Below are positions 18,938-28,805 of a stretch of DNA of 64,000 nt, piece by piece. Each line of letters begins with the position of its first letter. Position 1 is the first letter of the stretch. The DNA comes from an uncultured Bacteroidales bacterium (GTDB lineage Bacteria > Bacteroidota > Bacteroidia > Bacteroidales > Muribaculaceae), in NCBI GenBank assembly GCA_902768435.1, contig CACXLJ010000009.1, positions 1 through 64,000 of the forward strand. Reading direction: 5' to 3'. The notes below the pieces were generated by a model. It worked only from the letters and a program-made list of their open reading frames with translations. It made no database searches and was not told where the DNA came from. The translations under genes were made by a program, and so were the position numbers.

Positions 18938-19879
18938 TTATTCCTCGGCTGGCAGTTTAAAGCTCACTGGCAGCGTATATCTCACATTCACCGGCTTTGC
19001 ATCTTTCAGGCCGGGTTTGAATTTCTTGAGTTTTTTAACGGCTTCTATGGCAGCCTGATCGCATTCGGGCGACAGCGATCTTGTCACCGTGATGTTATCG
19101 ATATCGATTGAGCCATCTTTCTTGATTACAAACTGCAAAATCACCCGACCTTGAGTCCCTTCCTTCACGGCTTCGGGAGGATAAACCAGATTCTCGGCCA
19201 GGTCCTGTATCAGGGCATGGTCACCACCAGGATAGAAGGGCATGCTATAAGGGTCGCTGAAGACCGCCGTGTCGGGGTCCCATGTTTTTACCAGCTTATA
19301 ATTATCGTCGGACTGGTCAATCTTAAATGTAATAGGAAGTGTGTACCATGTTCTCACTGGTTTTTCGTCAACAAGACCCGGTGTGAAGCGTTTCAATTTC
19401 TTTACAGCTTCAATAGAGGCAGTGTCACAAAAGGGCCAGAGCGACTTGACAACCCTAACCTCACCCACAGAACCATCTTTCTCCACCACAAACTGAAGCA
19501 CCACTTGGCCATGGAGACTAATATTCTGCGCATTAGGCGGATATACAATATTATTTGCCACATCCTGTAACAATGCTACTTCGCCACCAGGATAGGAAGG
19601 CATCACATCCACATTCCTAAAACACAAGTCACCCCCATCATGCAAATCCTCAACGCTATACTTTCCAGGCAGGCCGTTCATCAGGCCATCGTCGATAAAG
19701 CCGCCATCGGGGTTGTCGACACCATAGCCCACTATCACCTCTTTCACCTTGCCTTTCTTTTTCTTCTTGCTGACCTTTTCGGTTTTAGCCTTCTTGTCTT
19801 TGCGGAGTTCGGTTCCGTTGGCATCCAGTGCCATGAGGGGCACCAGCGCCACCAGCAATATAATAAACAATCTTCTCAT
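18938..19879 (-). CDS. Exported protein with two TonB C-terminal domains
   Basis: A 313-residue protein with a signal peptide or single N-terminal anchor (MRRLFIILLVALVPLMALDA). A very basic linker (about 25-48, KDKKAKTEKVSKKKKK) is followed by VKEVIVGYG. Two tandem TonB_C-type domains follow (about 95-190 and 215-310), each with YPGG, a QVVLQFVVEKDGSV / RVILQFVIKKDGSI core, AIEAVKKLKRFTPG and PV-x-Y-TLP endings. TonB C-terminal domains touch outer-membrane receptors, but there is no proline-rich spanning region and no exbBD nearby, so a classic energy-transducer role is uncertain. The VIVGYG stretch resembles the plug motif of SusC-type receptors. Confidence 0.82.
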   Translation of the reverse strand: MRRLFIILLVALVPLMALDANGTELRKDKKAKTEKVSKKKKKGKVKEVIVGYGVDNPDGGFIDDGLMNGLPGKYSVEDLHDGGDLCFRNVDVMPSYPGGEVALLQDVANNIVYPPNAQNISLHGQVVLQFVVEKDGSVGEVRVVKSLWPFCDTASIEAVKKLKRFTPGLVDEKPVRTWYTLPITFKIDQSDDNYKLVKTWDPDTAVFSDPYSMPFYPGGDHALIQDLAENLVYPPEAVKEGTQGRVILQFVIKKDGSIDIDNITVTRSLSPECDQAAIEAVKKLKKFKPGLKDAKPVNVRYTLPVSFKLPAEE

Positions 19880-19954
19880 GGCTCCTTATATTTTTAATTT
19901 TTAATGTTTAATCATCAATCACAAAACCCGAGCCTCCAAGTCTTCAAGTTTAAG

Positions 19955-20007
19955 TCACTAAACTCTAAACCCTCAACCCTCAACTCTAAACCCTCAACTC
20001 TAAACCC
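19955..20007. repeat. Phased 7-nt CCTAAAC-like tandem repeat
   Basis: Seven-nt units of the form TCTAAAC or CCTCAAC alternate across 19962-20007. A shorter CAAGT repeat (CTCCAAGT, CTTCAAGT) lies just before at 19934. The last unit supplies the TAG stop of the PBP gene on the minus strand. It resembles a plant telomere heptamer but is internal and only about 50 nt. Confidence 0.85.
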
Positions 20008-22416
20008 CTAATTATAGAAGTCGTTCAAGGCCTCCTGGTCTTGTGCCTGTATGGCTTCGTGGTCATCACTCTTGGTCTCGCTCGACCGTCGGCTCGACCC
20101 CGTGCGCTCAAACGGCAACTGGTCGCCACACATGTCAAAGTCCTTGGGGATGGCAAACTGCACCTTCTTGCTGTAGGGCAGCGACGAGTCGGCGAGCACC
20201 GCCTTCATGAAGCGTTCAAACATAGGCAATGCCGCAGCAGCACCCTGACCTTCGCCCGTCGAGGCAAAGTGAATGTAACGGTCTTCGCCGCCTACCCACA
20301 CGCCAGTCACCAGTTCGGGGGTGAAGCCCATGAACCAAGCGTCGGCATTGAAGTTGGTGGTACCCGTCTTGCCGCACACATCCACATCAAGGTTCAGGCG
20401 GCGGGCAGTGCCTCGCTTCACCACAGCGCGCAGCATGTCAATCATCCTGTAAGCCGACTCGGCACTGATGGCCTGATTCTTCTTGGGGAAGAACTCGGCA
20501 ATCACATTGCCGTGGTTGTCACAGATGCGGGTCACCATTACAGGCATCACACGGCTGCCGTAGTTGGCAAACGCGCTATAGGCCGATATCATCTCAAGCA
20601 GCGAAATTTCGCAGGCGCCCAGACTCAAAGCCAGGTTGGCCTGCAAATCGCTCGTGATGCCAAAGTCGTTGTGCATCACCTCCACCATCTTCTCGGGCGT
20701 GTAACGCTCCAGGATGCGGGGCGGAATCCAGTTGCTCGACACGGCAAGCGCGTCGCGCAGCTGCGGGTGCGAACCCAGTCCGTGACCGCCGCCACCTGGA
20801 GCCCAGCTGCCATAGTGTGGCTGCGAGTTCTCAAACTCGGTGCTGCACGGGGTCTGGCCATTTTGCATGGCAAGCGCATAGACGAAGGGTTTCACCGTCG
20901 AACCAATCTGGCGCGTACCGGTCGACACCATGTCATATTTGAAATGCTTGAAGTCAAGACCGCCCACATAGGCTTTCACCTTGCCAGTGCGAGGATCCAT
21001 CGACATCATGCCGCAACGCAAGAAGGTCTTCATGTAGAGCATTGAGTCGAGTGGCGACATGAGCAATTCCTTCTCGCCACGGTCGTAGTCAAACACGCGC
21101 AGGTTCTGCTTCTGGTTGAACGCCGCCATGATTTCCTGGTCGCTCATGCCCTGCGCCTTCATGGTGCGGTAGCGTTCAGTCTTCCTGATCGAACGCTTGA
21201 TGAGGTCCTCCTTGGCCTTGGTGCTCAACTCGGCGGTGTTGCGGGTATAGGGGTCCTTGTAACTGCCACGGCACTCGTTGCGGAAGAAGCGGTTTTGCTC
21301 GGCAATCATGTGTTCGCGCATCGCCTTCTCGGCATGCTCCTGCATGCGCGAATCAATGGTGGTGTAAATGCGCAAGCCATCGCTGTAGATATCATAGTCC
21401 GAGCCGTCGGCTTTCTTGTTCTTGTGGCACCAACCGTAAAGCGGGTTATTGTCCCAGTTATATTTGTCGGCATTATAGGAATTCACATTCGAGTAGTTGC
21501 TGCGCACGGGCTCCTTGGCCATCATGATGCGGCGCAGTTCCTCACGGAAGTATGGCGCAATGCCGTTCTCGTGGTTATCCACGGCATGGCGGTTGAGCAG
21601 CAGTTCGCTCTGCTTCGCCTCGTCGCAGCGCTCGGCTGTGAGCATGCCTTCTTTGTACATTTGGTCGAGCACCACATTACGGCGTGCACGCACGCGGTCG
21701 GGATAGCGGAACGGGTTGTAGTACGACGGGTTCTTGCACATGCCCACAAGTGTGGCGGCCTCTTCAAGCGTGAGGTTCTTGGGCTCCTTGCCAAAGTACA
21801 CCCATGCGGCGCTCTTGATGCCTACTGCATTGTTCAAGAAGTCGAACTGGTTGAAGTACATCTTGATGATTTCCTCCTTGGTGTAGTAGCGCTCCAGTTT
21901 GAGCGCAATCACCCACTCGATGGGCTTTTGCAACGCTCGTTCAAAGATGTTGGCCGACTCGGGCGTGTAGAGTTGCTTGGCAAGCTGCTGCGTGATGGTA
22001 CTGCCACCACCGGCACTCGTCTGACCCAGGATGATGCGCTTCACAAATGAGCGCAGAATGGCGATGGCGTCGATGCCCGAGTGCTCTTCAAAACGGGCAT
22101 CCTCGGTTGCGATGAGCGCATCGCTCAAGTATTTCGACATCTGGTCGTAGTCTACATAGGTGCGGTTACCGCGACTGCGGTAGAACTTGCCCATCTCTTT
22201 GCCATCGGCCGTGTAGATTGTCGAGGCAAACTTGTCGGCTGGATTCTTGAGCGCCTCGATGGGCGGCATGTAGCCTATCACACCATTGTAAATCAAGATG
22301 AAAACCACCAGCATCAAGGCAAAGAAACCTGCCACCGACCACCAGATGGCCTTAATGATACGGTTATTGCGGCGGGCACGCTTGGCTGGGTCTACAACTT
22401 TATTGTTCGTTCCCAT
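20008..22416 (-). CDS. Class A penicillin-binding protein (glycosyltransferase/transpeptidase)
   Basis: An 802-residue bifunctional peptidoglycan synthase of the PBP1A type. A short basic cytoplasmic N-terminus is followed by a TM anchor (about 23-43). The GT51 domain has ATEDARFEEHSGID with catalytic Glu105 and GGGSTITQQLAKQLY. The transpeptidase domain has the acyl-enzyme serine S506 in STVKP, the SSN motif (560-562) and KTGT (683-686). Between them lies a region (about 300-440) with a charged helical insert (TKAKEDLIKRSIRKTERYR). It polymerises and cross-links glycan strands outside the inner membrane. Monocistronic, divergent from pyrB across a 345-bp spacer, with a probable TAACTTTG box at 22486-22493. 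Confidence 0.96.
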   Translation of the reverse strand: MGTNNKVVDPAKRARRNNRIIKAIWWSVAGFFALMLVVFILIYNGVIGYMPPIEALKNPADKFASTIYTADGKEMGKFYRSRGNRTYVDYDQMSKYLSDALIATEDARFEEHSGIDAIAILRSFVKRIILGQTSAGGGSTITQQLAKQLYTPESANIFERALQKPIEWVIALKLERYYTKEEIIKMYFNQFDFLNNAVGIKSAAWVYFGKEPKNLTLEEAATLVGMCKNPSYYNPFRYPDRVRARRNVVLDQMYKEGMLTAERCDEAKQSELLLNRHAVDNHENGIAPYFREELRRIMMAKEPVRSNYSNVNSYNADKYNWDNNPLYGWCHKNKKADGSDYDIYSDGLRIYTTIDSRMQEHAEKAMREHMIAEQNRFFRNECRGSYKDPYTRNTAELSTKAKEDLIKRSIRKTERYRTMKAQGMSDQEIMAAFNQKQNLRVFDYDRGEKELLMSPLDSMLYMKTFLRCGMMSMDPRTGKVKAYVGGLDFKHFKYDMVSTGTRQIGSTVKPFVYALAMQNGQTPCSTEFENSQPHYGSWAPGGGGHGLGSHPQLRDALAVSSNWIPPRILERYTPEKMVEVMHNDFGITSDLQANLALSLGACEISLLEMISAYSAFANYGSRVMPVMVTRICDNHGNVIAEFFPKKNQAISAESAYRMIDMLRAVVKRGTARRLNLDVDVCGKTGTTNFNADAWFMGFTPELVTGVWVGGEDRYIHFASTGEGQGAAAALPMFERFMKAVLADSSLPYSKKVQFAIPKDFDMCGDQLPFERTGSSRRSSETKSDDHEAIQAQDQEALNDFYN

Positions 22417-22587
22417 ATCTATACTTATTGATTATGGTTTCAGTTTTTTCTTTTTTTACTCGTTTTTACAAAGAGGAATAAAGTGCAAAGTTAGTAAAAA
22501 ATTTTGCCTTTTCACGCATTTTTCAATAAAAGTTTCATTCTGCAATTTTTTATCTTTTTCTGCGTGTTTTTTTCCAGGTTTTTTCTC

Positions 22588-22761
22588 TACCTTTGCACCA
22601 AACGGCGAAACCTTCTCACTAGTGCGCTGCCTCCTTGCATCTTGAGCCGTTTTACACGCGCAGCATGACTTCATGTGAGGTAAAGGGAGTTAAGCGCGCC
22701 CTGATGTCCAGGCAAAGCTGTTTTGTCAGCGATTACTATCCTTTTTATTTAAATAATTTTT
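22588..22761 (+). promoter_or_regulatory. pyrB promoter and structured 5' leader
   Basis: TACCTTTG (22588-22595) is an exact -7 box. The transcript would carry about 160 nt before the pyrB ATG with several possible pairings: AACGGC (22601-22606) with GCCGTT (22646-22651), CGCGC (22656-22660) with GCGCG (22694-22698), CATG/CATG inside it, and GCTG-TTTTGT-CAGC near 22717. The leader is GC-richer than ordinary spacers here and contains no open frame of note. Regulation by pyrimidines is a guess; no known riboswitch class was recognised. Confidence 0.45.
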
Positions 22762-23673
22762 ATGGACAACAGAAGCTTAATTTCAATCTCCGATCTAAGT
22801 AAAGACGAAATTATGGCGATGCTCAAACGAGCTGCCGAGTTTGAAAAGAATCCCAATTGCAACATCCTGGAGGGCAAGGTAGTAGGCTCACTCTTCTTTG
22901 AACCGTCGACCCGCACACGCCTCAGTTTCGAGACGGCAGTGAACCGCCTGGGAGGCCGCGTGATTGGCTTTAGCGATGCACGCACCAGCAGCCAGGCCAA
23001 GGGCGAGACACTCAAGGACACCATTATGATGGTGAGCAACTATGCCGACCTTATCGTCATGCGCCACTATCTGGAAGGAGCTGCACGCTATGCCAGCGAA
23101 CTCTCCGCAGTGCCCATCATCAACGCAGGCGACGGTGCCAACCAGCACCCCACCCAGACGATGCTCGACCTCTACTCCATCTACAAGACTCAGGGCACGC
23201 TCGAAAACCTCACCATCACCATGGTGGGTGACCTCAAGTATGGTCGCACCGTGCACTCCCTGCTCGAAGCCATGCGCTTCTGGAATCCCAAATTCAACTT
23301 TGTGGCATGCGAAGAACTCAAGATGCCTGCCAAGTACAAGAAATTCTGCGAAGAAAACGGCATTGAGTACCGCGAGAGCGTTGACTTCTCGCAAGAGATC
23401 ATTAACGAGACCGACATCCTCTACATGACCCGCGTGCAGCGCGAGCGCTTCACCGACCTCATGGAGTATGAGCGCACCAAGAATCTCTATACCCTGCACA
23501 ATGCCATGCTCGCCAACAGCAAGCCCAACCTGCGCGTGCTGCACCCGCTGCCTCGCGTGACCGAAATCAGCCAGGATGTAGACGACAACCCCAAGGCCTA
23601 CTACTTCCAGCAAGCCAAGAACGGTCTCTACGCTCGCCAGGCCATCATTTGCCGCGCGCTGGGCATCGACTAA
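22762..23673 (+). CDS. pyrB: Aspartate carbamoyltransferase, catalytic chain
   Basis: A 303-residue ATCase catalytic subunit: condenses carbamoyl phosphate and aspartate to carbamoyl-aspartate, the committed step of pyrimidine synthesis. The carbamoyl-phosphate site is [12 protein letters not shown] (STRT at 49-52), the 80s loop is [12 protein letters not shown], and HPLPRV lies near the C-terminus. Length is exactly typical. The regulatory chain pyrI follows after 46 nt, so an allosteric c6r6 holoenzyme like that of enterobacteria is expected. Confidence 0.98.
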   Translation: MDNRSLISISDLSKDEIMAMLKRAAEFEKNPNCNILEGKVVGSLFFEPSTRTRLSFETAVNRLGGRVIGFSDARTSSQAKGETLKDTIMMVSNYADLIVMRHYLEGAARYASELSAVPIINAGDGANQHPTQTMLDLYSIYKTQGTLENLTITMVGDLKYGRTVHSLLEAMRFWNPKFNFVACEELKMPAKYKKFCEENGIEYRESVDFSQEIINETDILYMTRVQRERFTDLMEYERTKNLYTLHNAMLANSKPNLRVLHPLPRVTEISQDVDDNPKAYYFQQAKNGLYARQAIICRALGID

Positions 23674-23719
23674 TTCATCCATTTCTTTCAAAACTTTTTA
23701 ATTCTCAAACGAAACAATT

Positions 23720-24184
23720 ATGGAAAAACGAAATAAAAAAGAACTCGCTGTTGCGGCACTCGAAAACGGCACCGTTATCGACCACATCCCCTCTGAATCG
23801 CTCTTCAAGGTAGTTGATCTGCTCGACCTCAAGTCGCTCAATGTGAGCGTCACCATCGGTTTCAACCTCGACAGCGCCATGATGGGCAAGAAGAGCATCA
23901 TCAAGATTGCCGACACATTCTATCCCGAGGAAATCCTGAACCGCATCGCCCTCATTGCACCCCATGCAGTGATCAACACCATCAAGGGCTATGATGTAGT
24001 TGACAAGCGCCCCGTGACACTGCCCGACGAACTCATCGACATCGTCAAGTGCAGCAATCCCAAGTGCATCTCCAACAACGAGCCCATGCGCACACACTTC
24101 CATGTCATCGACCGCAAGAATGTGGTGCTGCGCTGCCATCACTGCGAGTGCACCATCGACCAGAAGGAAGTTCTTCTCAAGTAA
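23720..24184 (+). CDS. pyrI: Aspartate carbamoyltransferase, regulatory chain
   Basis: A 154-residue regulatory subunit. The N-terminal allosteric domain (about 1-100) binds nucleotides and has [19 protein letters not shown]. The C-terminal zinc domain keeps the four cysteines in [11 protein letters not shown] and LRCHHCEC, which hold the contact to the catalytic chain. Sits 46 nt after pyrB in the same operon. Confidence 0.97.
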   Translation: MEKRNKKELAVAALENGTVIDHIPSESLFKVVDLLDLKSLNVSVTIGFNLDSAMMGKKSIIKIADTFYPEEILNRIALIAPHAVINTIKGYDVVDKRPVTLPDELIDIVKCSNPKCISNNEPMRTHFHVIDRKNVVLRCHHCECTIDQKEVLLK

Positions 24185-24215
24185 TATCGTTTAACCCACA
24201 TAAAAACACAACGAT

Positions 24216-24779
24216 ATGAAGCAGTGCTGGCGACCCGGAACCATGATTTATCCCTTGCCGGCACTGCTTGTGTCATGCGGGGCTAATCCTGAAGAGTATA
24301 ACCTGTTTACCGCCGCGTGGACCGGAACCATCTGTTCCGACCCGCCCATGTGCTATGTCTCCATTCGCAAGGAGCGTTTCAGCCATGGCATCATCGAGCG
24401 CAACATGGCGTTCACCCTCAACCTCACCACCGAGCGGTTGGCACGAGCCACCGACTGGTGCGGGGTGCGCTCGGGACGCGACAACAACAAGTTCAAGGAG
24501 ATGGGCATCACCCCCGTCAAGGGCATCAAGGTGGCTGCCCCCTACCTCGAAGAAGCACCCATGAGCATCGAGTGCCAGGTGCGCGACATTGTGCGTCTGG
24601 GCACCCACGACATGTTCATTGCCGAGGTGATGAATGTGATTGCCGACGACACCTACCTCGACCCCGAAACAGGCAAGTTCGACATGGAGCGTGCAGGCCT
24701 CATCACCTACTGCCACGGACAGTATTACACCCTGGGTAAACGCCTGGGACACTTCGGGTGGACTGTTAAGAAAAAATAA
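24216..24779 (+). CDS. Flavin reductase family protein
   Basis: A 187-residue protein with the FMN-binding split-barrel fold of flavin reductase-like oxidoreductases. PLPALLVSCGANPEEYNLFTAAW at the N-terminus, the MCYVSIRKERFSH flavin-contact segment and FTLNLTTERLARATDWCGVRSG match the family; it would reduce FMN/FAD or bind flavin in redox chemistry, and the partner is unknown. It lies 31 nt after pyrI and before glyA. This placement recurs in Bacteroidetes, but no metabolic link is clear. Confidence 0.88.
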   Translation: MKQCWRPGTMIYPLPALLVSCGANPEEYNLFTAAWTGTICSDPPMCYVSIRKERFSHGIIERNMAFTLNLTTERLARATDWCGVRSGRDNNKFKEMGITPVKGIKVAAPYLEEAPMSIECQVRDIVRLGTHDMFIAEVMNVIADDTYLDPETGKFDMERAGLITYCHGQYYTLGKRLGHFGWTVKKK

Positions 24780-24877
24780 ACCTGAGAAAAAAAGCGACTA
24801 TCTCAAAAATAATCACTACCTTAGCGGTCGCATTTTCAAAACTAACCTGAAATAACCTTTTAATTACATTTATCTAT

Positions 24878-26158
24878 ATGCAAAGAGACAACGAAATTTT
24901 CAACATTATCGAGAAAGAACACAATCGTCAGTTGCATGGCATCGAACTCATTGCCAGCGAGAACTTTGTGAGCGAACAAGTGATGCAAGCCATGGGCAGC
25001 TGCTTGACCAACAAGTATGCCGAGGGTTATCCCGGACACCGCTACTATGGCGGTTGCCAGTGCGTAGATGAGAGCGAAAACCTCGCCATCGAGCGCATCA
25101 AGAAACTCTTCGGAGCCGAGTATGCCAACGTGCAGCCTCACAGTGGCGCACAGGCCAACATGGCCGTCTTCCTGGCTTGCTTGAAACCCGGCGACAAATT
25201 CATGGGTCTCAACCTGTCGATGGGCGGACACCTCTCACACGGCAGCCCAGTGAACTTCTCGGGTTTGAACTACACCCAGTGCGAATATAACGTGACCGCC
25301 GACACCAACCTCGTGGACTACGACATGATGGAAGAGGTGGCTCGCCGCGAGCGTCCCAAGCTGATCGTGGGTGGCGCCAGTGCCTATAGCCGCGAATGGG
25401 ACTACGCACGCATGCGCAAGATTGCTGACGAAGTGGGCGCCATCTTTATGGTCGACATGGCTCACCCCGCCGGCCTCATCGCTGCAGGTTTGCTCGAGAA
25501 CCCCTTGAAATATGCTCACATCGTGACCAGTACCACCCACAAGACCCTGCGTGGTCCTCGTGGCGGTATCATCCTCATCGGCAAGGACTTCGACAATCCT
25601 TGGGGCAAGACCACCAAGAAGGGCGTCGTGCGCAAGATGTCGTCGCTCATCGACAGCGCCGTATTCCCCGGTGTACAGGGCGGTCCGCTCGAGCATGTGA
25701 TTGCCGCTAAGGCTGTTGCCTTTGGCGAGGCTCTCCAGCCCGAATTCAAGGACTATGCACTCCAGGTGAAGAAGAATGCTGCCGTTATGGCTCAGGCTCT
25801 CATCGACAAGGGTTACAAGATTTGCTCAGGTGGCACCGACAACCACTGCATCCTCATCGACCTCCGCACCAAGTTCCCCGAACTCACCGGTAAAGTGGCC
25901 GAGAATGCACTCGTAGCAGCCGACATCACCGTGAACAAGAACATGGTTCCCTACGACGACCGCAGCGCCTTCCAGACCAGCGGTCTGCGCGTGGGTACTC
26001 CCGCCATCACCACCCGTGGTGCCAAGGAAGCCCTCATGCCCGAAATCGTTGAACTGATGGACACCGTTCTCCAGAACCCCGAGAGCGAGGCCAACATTGC
26101 AGCCGTGCGTGCCAAAGTCAACGACATCATGAAAGATTATCCCATGTTCGCCTGGTAA
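24878..26158 (+). CDS. glyA: Serine hydroxymethyltransferase
   Basis: A 426-residue PLP enzyme interconverting serine and glycine with tetrahydrofolate, supplying one-carbon units. Visible family marks: [42 protein letters not shown], the PLP-lysine motif [15 protein letters not shown], and [10 protein letters not shown] near the C-terminus. ATG at 24878. It is the last gene of the pyrB-pyrI-flavin reductase group, 98 nt after the reductase, and is followed by a good terminator at 26212; a TACCTTAG sequence about 60 nt upstream may give it a separate promoter. Confidence 0.98.
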   Translation: MQRDNEIFNIIEKEHNRQLHGIELIASENFVSEQVMQAMGSCLTNKYAEGYPGHRYYGGCQCVDESENLAIERIKKLFGAEYANVQPHSGAQANMAVFLACLKPGDKFMGLNLSMGGHLSHGSPVNFSGLNYTQCEYNVTADTNLVDYDMMEEVARRERPKLIVGGASAYSREWDYARMRKIADEVGAIFMVDMAHPAGLIAAGLLENPLKYAHIVTSTTHKTLRGPRGGIILIGKDFDNPWGKTTKKGVVRKMSSLIDSAVFPGVQGGPLEHVIAAKAVAFGEALQPEFKDYALQVKKNAAVMAQALIDKGYKICSGGTDNHCILIDLRTKFPELTGKVAENALVAADITVNKNMVPYDDRSAFQTSGLRVGTPAITTRGAKEALMPEIVELMDTVLQNPESEANIAAVRAKVNDIMKDYPMFAW

Positions 26159-26211
26159 TTGACCCGGCAACAACCAATTTGCCGAGCACCCGTTGCCCGA
26201 CAACATTCACA

Positions 26212-26250
26212 CAAAACCGTTCTGCGAATTCTCGTGGAACGGTTTTTTTC
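26212..26250 (+). terminator. Rho-independent terminator of glyA
   Basis: AACCGTTC pairs with GAACGGTT around a 14-nt loop, then seven T. Confidence 0.8.
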
Positions 26251-26315
26251 TGACCGACTCGGTCTTGCTGTTCAATTTATTTTGATGAAGACTCGCATAA
26301 TTCACTTATTTTCAT

Positions 26316-26323
26316 TATATTTG
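26316..26323 (+). promoter_or_regulatory. -7 box for the C10 peptidase gene
   Basis: TATATTTG, 33 nt before the ATG at 26357. No clear -33 TTTG. Confidence 0.45.
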
Positions 26324-26356
26324 CATTTTCATGCATGATTCAACAAAACTATAATA

Positions 26357-28732
26357 ATGAAAAAATTTATTCTGACCCTTGGTCTAGCACTGTTTGCAGC
26401 CAGCATGCTGCAAGCGGCTCAAGTGAGCGAAAATGCGGCACGCAACATTGCCGCACAGTTTATGCAGGCTCGCGGTCTGGGAGCCATTGCTCCCACTGCA
26501 CCCATGAAGGCACCCCGGCAAGGCGACGCAGCACCGCAGTCGAGCGCTGCCTACTATGTGTTTAACGCTCAGGCGGGTCACGGATTCGTCGTGGTGAGCG
26601 GTGACGACCGCACTCAGCAGGTGCTAGGTTACAGCGACAAGGGTTATTTCGACCCCAACAATGTGCCTCCCGTCGTGCAAGAGTGGCTCGAGCAGTATGT
26701 GGTCGAGATTGAGATGCTCGACCAGGGCCTCATCGAGGCGGGCGCCGAAACGGCCACTTTCCCAAAAGCAGCCACAGTTGTCCAGCCCCTCACCAAGAGC
26801 CAGTGGGGACAGGATGCTCCATTCTATTTCCAGTGCCCCAAGGTAGGTTCGGATTATTGCGTGACCGGTTGCACAGCCACGGCTATGGCACAAATCATGT
26901 ACTACCACAAATGGCCCCAGTCGACCACCAAAGCCATTCCGGCTTATACAACAGAGACCAGCAGCATAAGCATGCCCAGATTGAGTACCACTCCCTTCAC
27001 CTGGAGTGCCATGAAGGATTACTACAGTGAAGAAGAGACCTCAACCACCAACTCGGCCAACGCCGCTGTGGCAAAACTCATGCTCTATTGCGGCCAGGCA
27101 GTGAAGATGGACTACGGAACAGATGCTTCAAGTGGACATGACGGCAGTGAAGTCTTTGTCGACTATTTCGGCTACAGCACCAAGGCTCGCCAACTCTTTC
27201 GCTGCGATTACCGATACTCTGACTGGGAGAACTACATCCTCACCGAACTCAAAGCCAAGAGGCCTGTCATGTATGCAGGATTCAAGCACAAGGGTGGTCA
27301 CGCCTATGTGTGCGACGGATATGACGGAAACGGGTATTATCACTTCAACTGGGGGTGGTATGGCAGCTATGACGGCTATTTCCTGCTATCGGCGCTCTAT
27401 CCCCAAGGCGGTGGCACCGGAAGCATCCAAGGCAATAACGGTTATAATATGGCTCAACGCATCATCATCGGACTGGAACCCAACACGGTATCAACATCCG
27501 AACTCAACTCGGTGACCGAGTGCTACGGCGTGAGCGTTGAAAAAACTACCTACACCCGCTCTAGCTCATCCGACCCCTTTGAGGTGACGCTATCGGCGCA
27601 TCACTATAACCATTCACCCGTCACAAGGACCTACGACCTAGGATGGGGTGTGTATGCTTCCGACGGCTACACGCGAAAGCTGAATTACCAGACACTCGAC
27701 AACAATCACACCTTTGCTCCGGAAGAATACATAAAAATGACCAAAACCATTAATTTCGGCAAAGACTTTGCAAATGGCACCTACTACCTGCGCCCCAACA
27801 GTCGCCAGACCGGCAACGCCTCCTGGTTGCCATGCCACTACTCGGGCAGGAACTACATCAAGGCCGTTATTTCGGGCAACACACTCACGCTCACAACGAC
27901 TAAAACCGGCAATGTGAACGAGGTCACCGCCTCGATCAAGTCCTATAGTGCTATCAAAAAGACCAACCGACCGCTTGAAGTCACCTTGAATGTGACCAAT
28001 AACAGTTTCAATAATGACCTGCCATTCTACCTGTGGGCCAACAACAGCCTTGTAGGCGCCAATTCCCTACAGCTCTCTCGCGGCTCGAGCGGAACAGTCA
28101 GTATCAGTTTCACCCCAACCACAACTGGATCTCACTCGATTAAAGTTACCGCCGATGCAAATGGAAATAATGTTTATTGCACCGGCCAGGTGACAGTGAG
28201 CAGTGGCAACACTCCTGCCGACCTGACAATCACTTATAGCGTGCCCGGTGCAAACAGCAACCGTCAAGTCACAGGCAACAAACTCACCTTTAATGGCCAC
28301 TTGAAGAATAACCTGACGACCCAGTATTACGACTATGTCATTCTCAAGCTTTACAAACAAATAGGCACCTCAAACAGTTATGGCTACTTGACTCAAGTCA
28401 TGAAACCCGTCAGTTTATCGGGTTCAGCCACTGTCACACATTATTTCGATTTCGAGCGATTGGAGCCCGCCAAATACCTGGCCGTTTTCTACTACTATAA
28501 CAACGACACCCAAACCAAGTCGACTAAAACTTCAGTCTATGAGGTGCTGGGCGGCCTCAAGGGCGATGTGAACGGCGACGGCAGGGTGAATGTGAGTGAT
28601 GTCACCGAACTGATCAACATGATTCTGGGCACGACCACAATGAACAAGGCCCGTGCCGATGTGAACGGCGATGGTCAGGTGAATGTGAGCGATGTCACCG
28701 CCCTCATCAACATCATTCTGGGCGTCGGCTAA
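26357..28732 (+). CDS. Secreted C10 (streptopain-like) cysteine peptidase with dockerin-like tail
   Basis: A 791-residue exported protease. The signal peptide is residues 1-20 (ending LQAA) and the propeptide is about 22-140, with the usual VVSGDDRTQQVLGYSDKGYF segment. The C10 catalytic domain (about 145-375) has nucleophile Cys172 in TGCTATAMAQ and His315 in GGHAYVCDGYDG, then NWGW. Two or three beta-rich domains follow (about 385-730). The final 58 residues are two dockerin-like repeats with loops DVNGDGRVNVSD and DVNGDGQVNVSD. Bacteroides relatives of this family are interpain/Bfp-type proteases acting outside the cell. A small secreted protein follows 73 nt later. Confidence 0.93.
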   Translation: MKKFILTLGLALFAASMLQAAQVSENAARNIAAQFMQARGLGAIAPTAPMKAPRQGDAAPQSSAAYYVFNAQAGHGFVVVSGDDRTQQVLGYSDKGYFDPNNVPPVVQEWLEQYVVEIEMLDQGLIEAGAETATFPKAATVVQPLTKSQWGQDAPFYFQCPKVGSDYCVTGCTATAMAQIMYYHKWPQSTTKAIPAYTTETSSISMPRLSTTPFTWSAMKDYYSEEETSTTNSANAAVAKLMLYCGQAVKMDYGTDASSGHDGSEVFVDYFGYSTKARQLFRCDYRYSDWENYILTELKAKRPVMYAGFKHKGGHAYVCDGYDGNGYYHFNWGWYGSYDGYFLLSALYPQGGGTGSIQGNNGYNMAQRIIIGLEPNTVSTSELNSVTECYGVSVEKTTYTRSSSSDPFEVTLSAHHYNHSPVTRTYDLGWGVYASDGYTRKLNYQTLDNNHTFAPEEYIKMTKTINFGKDFANGTYYLRPNSRQTGNASWLPCHYSGRNYIKAVISGNTLTLTTTKTGNVNEVTASIKSYSAIKKTNRPLEVTLNVTNNSFNNDLPFYLWANNSLVGANSLQLSRGSSGTVSISFTPTTTGSHSIKVTADANGNNVYCTGQVTVSSGNTPADLTITYSVPGANSNRQVTGNKLTFNGHLKNNLTTQYYDYVILKLYKQIGTSNSYGYLTQVMKPVSLSGSATVTHYFDFERLEPAKYLAVFYYYNNDTQTKSTKTSVYEVLGGLKGDVNGDGRVNVSDVTELINMILGTTTMNKARADVNGDGQVNVSDVTALINIILGVG

Positions 28733-28747
28733 AATTCCACACAGTCC

Positions 28748-28777
28748 TTGATTATTCAACTTCTTTTCATAAATTTG
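28748..28777 (+). promoter_or_regulatory. Promoter for the small secreted protein
   Basis: TTG (28748-28750), 19 nt, TAAATTTG (28770-28777); the ATG lies about 28 nt on. It shows the gene can be expressed apart from the peptidase. Confidence 0.55.
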
Positions 28778-28805
28778 CAACAAAACTCTAAAACATCACA
28801 TGATT

